Assembly: GCA_016719785.1 (NCBI GenBank)
Contig: JADJYJ010000001.1
Span: forward strand, 496,001-560,000
Length of the DNA: 64,000 nucleotides
Source of the DNA: Candidatus Amarolinea dominans
Lineage (GTDB): Bacteria; Chloroflexota; Anaerolineae; SSC4; Amarolineaceae
Direction: 5' to 3'
Made by a program: the position numbers and the translations under genes. Under the pieces are notes generated by a model that saw nothing but the letters and a program-made list of their open reading frames with translations, did no database searches and was not told where the DNA came from. Below are positions 60,424-64,000 of the stretch, piece by piece. The stretch's first letter is position 1; every line of letters begins with the position of its first letter.

Positions 60424-62466
60424 TCACGCCTGGATCTGCAGGCGCGATATCAATGCTGGATCATCCTGAATCCAGTACTGCTGTGTCTGTGGGTCGCGGG
60501 TCACGTATTCGGCTTCGATCTGACCGGTATGCAGTCGGCGGTAGACCCACTGGGGCCTGACGCCCAGGCGTTGCGCCAGTGCGGGGACGGTATGATATCC
60601 CTCGCGCACGACCGGTCGAGGACCGGTTCGGTCGAGCCACCTGTATGCATGCCGAATCGTCGTCACGGCATCCTCCGCCACATCGCTGCGCCGCGCTGAG
60701 TGGAAGCCCTCCCGACTCAGTTGCGCCGCAATCTGGGTGTCGTCCAGGCCCTGCGCATGCAATGCGCCCACTCGTTCCACCATCGCCGCATAGCCGTTGA
60801 CGGTCGTTTGTACGCCGACCGGCGTCTGCACTTCCAAGTCGGTGTAGTGGCCGGAGAGCCACACGATGCGCACATGCACCCGGTCGGCTATGTCTCGTCT
60901 CAGGATCACCCGCTCGACCAGGCTGCGCAGCAGGGTTTTGCGCTGTGCAGGTGTGCAACCTTCCCATACTGCGGGCAGGTGCGCCGAGAGGTGGGCAAAT
61001 TGCTCACGCAGCTCGGGCGTGATCTTCTGCGGCGCACTGTTGCGTTCACGCCAGCGCTGCGCCGTTTCCTCGACGTTGCGTAACTGGCGTAGCTTTTCCT
61101 CCCAGCGCCGCTCCAGTTCGCCCGCCACCAGTCGGTTCTCCGGCTCGACCTGGCTGTACTGCCGCTGCGCCCGCTGCGCTTCGTACTCGGCTTGCTTGAC
61201 CTGTGCGGCCCATTGCGCCGTCAGCTGTTCCTGTTCTGTGCGCTGTGCCGCTAATACCTCTGCCAGTACGTCGAGGTTGGCCGGGCGCAGGGCCGCAAAG
61301 AAGGCTTGTGTGACCGCCGCGTCCACCCTGGGCCCGTGAATCGTGGGACAGGCCGCCACGCCGTACCGGCGCCGCATGTTCTGGCACGGGTAGTGGTGAT
61401 AACCTTCTTTGTACATCACTTGACGATGGTAGCCGCAGTGTCCGCACACCGCCAGTCCTTGCAGCAAACCAGGCCCTTCCCGTGTTGCGCCCACCGCGCG
61501 TAGATCTGCACCGCCGGTGCGCTGTCCATTCCGGACCAACTGCGCCTGGTTCGCTTCGTACTGCGCCCACGTAATGTAGGCCGGGTAGACGTCGCACACA
61601 ATGGCGATCCATTCCTCTTGCGGCCGACGCCCCCGCACGGCTGGCGGTTGCCCCGGCGTGTGGCGCCTTCGCCCATACACAAACGCACCTGCATAGGCCG
61701 GATTGCGCACGATCTCGTAGATCGCCGTGTCTGTTGGTGGCTTCCACACGATCTCTCCGCGCACTGCTCCATGCAGCTGGCGACGCGGTAGCAGCAGTTC
61801 TGCGCGCCGCAGGTAGTGCAACACCTGCCCGCAACTCCCCAATTCGGCGAATTTTGCCAGCACCAACTCGATGCTCCCGCGCACCCGCTCGTCCGGGTCT
61901 TTCTCCACCCGCCCGTCGGCGGCCCGTCCCAGTCCCGTCGGCAACACCTGGCGGTATGCTCCCCGTTCCACTTGCCGCAGCCGTCCCTCTTCCAATCGTT
62001 GCTTCAGAATGTGGAGTTCTGCCTCACTCATTGTCCCCTTCAGTCCCAACAAGAGCCGGTCGTTGAATTGCCGCGGATGGTAGACGCCGTCGTGGTCGGC
62101 AATCAGCGTGTCGCATACAGCCGCCAAGTCAAGCAAATGATACCAGTCTCCGTTGTTCCGCGCAAGGCGCGATACTTCGTAGCCGATGATGATGCCGACC
62201 CGCCCCATGCTGACTTCCGTCACCAGTCGCTGGAATCCGCTCCGACTTGCGCTGTCGCTGCCTGAGCGCCCTTGATCTTCGTCTATCACCTCGATGCGCT
62301 CCGCCGACCACCCCAACCCAATCGCCCGCCCCACCATCTGCCGTTGGTTGACCTGGCTCTCCGGGTTGCGTACCACTTGCTGGAGCGTGGATTGCCGAAT
62401 ATAGACGTAAGCCATCCGCGCCAAGTGCTTCTCGCTCACTTTGCTGGACCCTTCACGCTGGCTCAT
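60424..62466 (-). CDS. large serine recombinase
   Basis: This 680-residue recombinase has a resolvase domain with catalytic S26 in YVYIRQST and DEDQGRSG...SRSGFQRL, a recombinase domain (NPAYAGAFVYGRR), a zinc ribbon (CGHCGYHRQVMY ... YHHYPCQN) and a long coiled-coil segment (about residues 415-470). A C-terminal extension with HTH-like segments (PALAQRLGVRPQWVYRRL) could bind DNA. It would catalyse the integration seen here and appears intact. Confidence 0.94.
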   Translation of the reverse strand: MSQREGSSKVSEKHLARMAYVYIRQSTLQQVVRNPESQVNQRQMVGRAIGLGWSAERIEVIDEDQGRSGSDSASRSGFQRLVTEVSMGRVGIIIGYEVSRLARNNGDWYHLLDLAAVCDTLIADHDGVYHPRQFNDRLLLGLKGTMSEAELHILKQRLEEGRLRQVERGAYRQVLPTGLGRAADGRVEKDPDERVRGSIELVLAKFAELGSCGQVLHYLRRAELLLPRRQLHGAVRGEIVWKPPTDTAIYEIVRNPAYAGAFVYGRRRHTPGQPPAVRGRRPQEEWIAIVCDVYPAYITWAQYEANQAQLVRNGQRTGGADLRAVGATREGPGLLQGLAVCGHCGYHRQVMYKEGYHHYPCQNMRRRYGVAACPTIHGPRVDAAVTQAFFAALRPANLDVLAEVLAAQRTEQEQLTAQWAAQVKQAEYEAQRAQRQYSQVEPENRLVAGELERRWEEKLRQLRNVEETAQRWRERNSAPQKITPELREQFAHLSAHLPAVWEGCTPAQRKTLLRSLVERVILRRDIADRVHVRIVWLSGHYTDLEVQTPVGVQTTVNGYAAMVERVGALHAQGLDDTQIAAQLSREGFHSARRSDVAEDAVTTIRHAYRWLDRTGPRPVVREGYHTVPALAQRLGVRPQWVYRRLHTGQIEAEYVTRDPQTQQYWIQDDPALISRLQIQA

Positions 62467-62629
62467 CGCACCGCTCCTCGTCCAGCCGCTCCCGGCAGAC
62501 CTGCGCCACGATCCGACGCACGCGTTCCTGTTGCGCCTCCGTCATACTCCCCCACACTGCGCTTGGCGCCATCGGACTCGATGGCACCGGCCGCAGTTCC
62601 GTCTGCTCCCCTCTCATCTGGGCATCCAT
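62453..62629 (-). CDS. small ORF of the recombinase element
   Basis: This 58-residue frame starts MDAQMRGEQTEL with AGGAGG upstream and ends SMTEAQQERVRRIVAQVCRE plus a short tail, overlapping the recombinase start by 14 bases. The TEAQQERVRRIV helix looks genuine, and similar small frames accompany other recombinases of this type. It may be a recombination directionality or accessory factor; that is inference. Confidence 0.5.
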   Translation of the reverse strand: MDAQMRGEQTELRPVPSSPMAPSAVWGSMTEAQQERVRRIVAQVCRERLDEERCDEPA

Positions 62630-62900
62630 CTGCTGCGTCCTCCTCTGGCCCGGCGATGATCGCCGTGTAGTGTGCCAGCAATTGTCGCACAGAATGCCAG
62701 TCGAGGGGACACGAGGCATGTGGTTGCGCCAGGCTGCTCTGGTCGGTCACGCCCACAGGGAGCCAGCGGCGTATGCCAGGGGCCTGTTCGACCTCGAACC
62801 AGGTTTGACCGGGTCTTTCGTGGGTCGCGAGCAGCGGCATCGTCCGTCCGCACAGGGGGTGGCGCGGGTCGGTGACGGTAATAACGTCCGCAGAGAAAAC
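62463..62900 (-). CDS. small accessory ORF of the recombinase element, start unclear
   Basis: The reading frame encodes VFSADVITVTDPRHPLCGRT, TWFEVEQAPGIRRWLPVGVT and HSVRQLLAHYTAIIAGPEE, which looks like a real compact protein. No ATG, GTG or TTG start exists inside the element before it, and the open frame continues into rhs2. Its last 50 residues overlap the neighbouring small ORF and are probably not conserved. A non-standard start (ATT) or an expression signal in rhs2 would be needed. Confidence 0.45.
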   Translation of the reverse strand, partial: VFSADVITVTDPRHPLCGRTMPLLATHERPGQTWFEVEQAPGIRRWLPVGVTDQSSLAQPHASCPLDWHSVRQLLAHYTAIIAGPEEDAADGCPDERGADGTAAGAIESDGAKRSVGEYDGGATGTRASDRGAGLPGAAGRGAVR

Positions 62901-62938
62901 AGGTTGCGATGCTTGGGGTGTAGTTTGTTGGTTACAGC

Positions 62939-64000
62939 ACGATGGTGTCGGCCTGCAGGAACCGCCCCAAGGCCGGGTCGTAGTAACGGGCGCCGTAGTA
63001 GTAGATGCCGGCAATCACCGGGTCATGGGTCTGCCCGGTGTAGCGCCGTGCGGTGGGCAGGTCGCCAAACACCGGTGTGGTCTCCCCCCACGCTTCGTAG
63101 AAAGCAGACGCCACCAGCTCACCGTTGGCGCCGGCCGCCGTCGTCGTGCTGCCCAGGGTATCGCTCAACAGCCAGTGCAGCACATCGCTCGTTTCCGTCT
63201 GGGTGCGCATCGCCACGCGCACGCCGCCCGCGAAGTAGGTTTTCACTGAGCTGATCACGCTGCCCGCCGTCCGCTGCTCGAAGTGGTTGCCTGCGTAAAC
63301 CACGGTAGTGATGTTGGGGGCGCTGCCAAAACTGGCCTTCACCCGTTGCCCATCGGCGTCGTACACGAAAGTCGCCGCATCATCCCCGCTGATCCCCACC
63401 AGGTGATTCTCTGCATCGTAATCGAACCAGAAGACCTTTTCGCCCCCGATCACCTGCCGGCGCAGGTTCCCATTCTGGTCGTAGCAGTAGGTGGTCGGCC
63501 CGTAGGTCAGCGTCACGGCTGCTACCACGGCATGCGCTTTGGCCAATGCACCCTCAGGGCAATCGGCCGCCTGCGCGCCATAGCCGTAATCGTATCCCGG
63601 CGCACCCTCCGGATAGCGGGCAACCAGATTCCCTGTCTCCGCATACGCATACGATTCCAGTAGATAGGGTGTACCAGGGCTCATCAGATTTACGCGCGTC
63701 AGGCGGTCCAGGGCGTCGTACTGATAGCTGCGCCCGATTGGCGCCTCGGGGTCTGGCGTCCCGTAACTCACACGACTGACGTTGCCGACTACATCGTACC
63801 AATAATGTAACGATTGAACCTCGCCCGTTGGCGCACTCAATTTGTGCGTGTCGATGCTCCCTACGCGCCCACGTCCATTCACATCGGCCCAGCCGTAGTA
63901 CCAAAAACTTGTTTCCAGGATCGGTAGGCTTCCCAGGCGACGCTGGATCACTCGCCCCGCCTCGTCATAAGCCGTACCCTGCACATACTCAATCCCGCTG
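62939..64000 (-). pseudogene. rhs2, 5' part, continues beyond the window
   Basis: YD-repeat and RHS-core sequence closely parallel to rhs1 (TAYDEAGRVIQRRLG, WYYGWADVNGRGRVG, YDALDRLTRVNLMSPG, GARYYDPALGRFLQADTIV). After ADTIV it runs into a stop (TAA at 62934-62932) made by the inserted element. The upstream beginning lies outside the window, so it is unknown whether the rest of the gene is intact. Confidence 0.92.

Larger units (their letters stand above)
60381..62943 (-). mobile_element. large-serine-recombinase element inserted in rhs2
   Basis: The two rhs2 halves join at ACGAT, present at both ends (60381-60385 and 62939-62943). Removing the 2.56 kb between them restores ADTIVPQPGNPQ, as in rhs1 (ADTIVPNPQNPQ). 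Contents: recombinase (60424-62466) and two overlapping small frames upstream of it. No terminal inverted repeats are seen, as expected for serine integrases. Confidence 0.85.

Noticed and set aside
60386..60427. Native start for the rhs2 C-terminal piece at 60427
   Set aside because: The first codons come from the inserted element; comparison with rhs1 shows the true coding sequence continues from 62939.

Overview
The window looks like about 64 kb of a high-GC bacterial chromosome, most probably from the Chloroflexota (Anaerolineae or Caldilineae relatives). This placement is inferred from the gene mix, not from a marker phylogeny: many secreted or lipid-anchored proteins with long Thr/Pro-rich linkers, LVIVD and WD40-like propellers, several STAND/AAA-type ATPases, an F420-type oxidoreductase and unusually many glycosyltransferases. 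A heme A synthase suggests an aa3-type cytochrome oxidase and therefore aerobic or facultative respiration. A selB gene points to selenocysteine use.

Layout. 1-6 kb: M23 peptidase (cut by the window edge), AI-2E family permease, gatB, RidA, a deazaflavin-dependent oxidoreductase and an esterase lipoprotein. 6-10.3 kb: an 898-residue protein with four cyclic-nucleotide-binding domains, a lipoprotein that shares its C-terminal domain, and tRNA-Leu(CAA). 10.3-11.9 kb: ECF sigma factor and a membrane protein that is probably its anti-sigma factor. 11.9-17.5 kb: exopolysaccharide cluster (GT4, two Wzz-like proteins, a CpsD-like kinase, rmlA, rmlB). 17.5-24.3 kb: two intergenic hairpin-repeat arrays around a 1097-residue beta-helix surface protein and a GT-C glycosyltransferase, then ctaA. 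24.3-26 kb: AAA ATPase with a C-terminal PD-(D/E)XK-like domain, behind a 13-bp tandem repeat. 26-31 kb: three-gene operon for secreted propeller and glycosidase-like proteins. 31-37 kb: minus-strand glycosylation operon (two GT4, GT9, methyltransferase, small protein, polysaccharide deacetylase). 37-41 kb: coiled-coil protein, selB, LysE exporter. 41-45.5 kb: operon of a membrane-anchored three-domain protein and two AAA ATPases. 45.6-52.5 kb: sulfite-oxidase-like protein, acyl-CoA ligase, a SNF2 ATPase carrying a 158-residue mini-intein in its Walker A motif, and a SWIM-finger partner. 52.5-64 kb: a plastic region with two cassettes in the order rhs, lipoprotein B, lipoprotein C. One B gene is interrupted by an IS982-type element, one rhs gene is split by a large-serine-recombinase element, and one rhs and one C gene have frameshifts.

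How it fits together. Sugar-nucleotide synthesis (RmlA, RmlB), chain-length control (Wzz/CpsD), glycosyltransferases and a deacetylase suggest an elaborate cell surface. The RHS/lipoprotein cassettes have the layout of a polymorphic effector with associated cell-envelope proteins and are the best candidate for an undescribed system, although neither copy of the effector gene is intact as sequenced. All functions were read from the sequence by eye; no database search was run.
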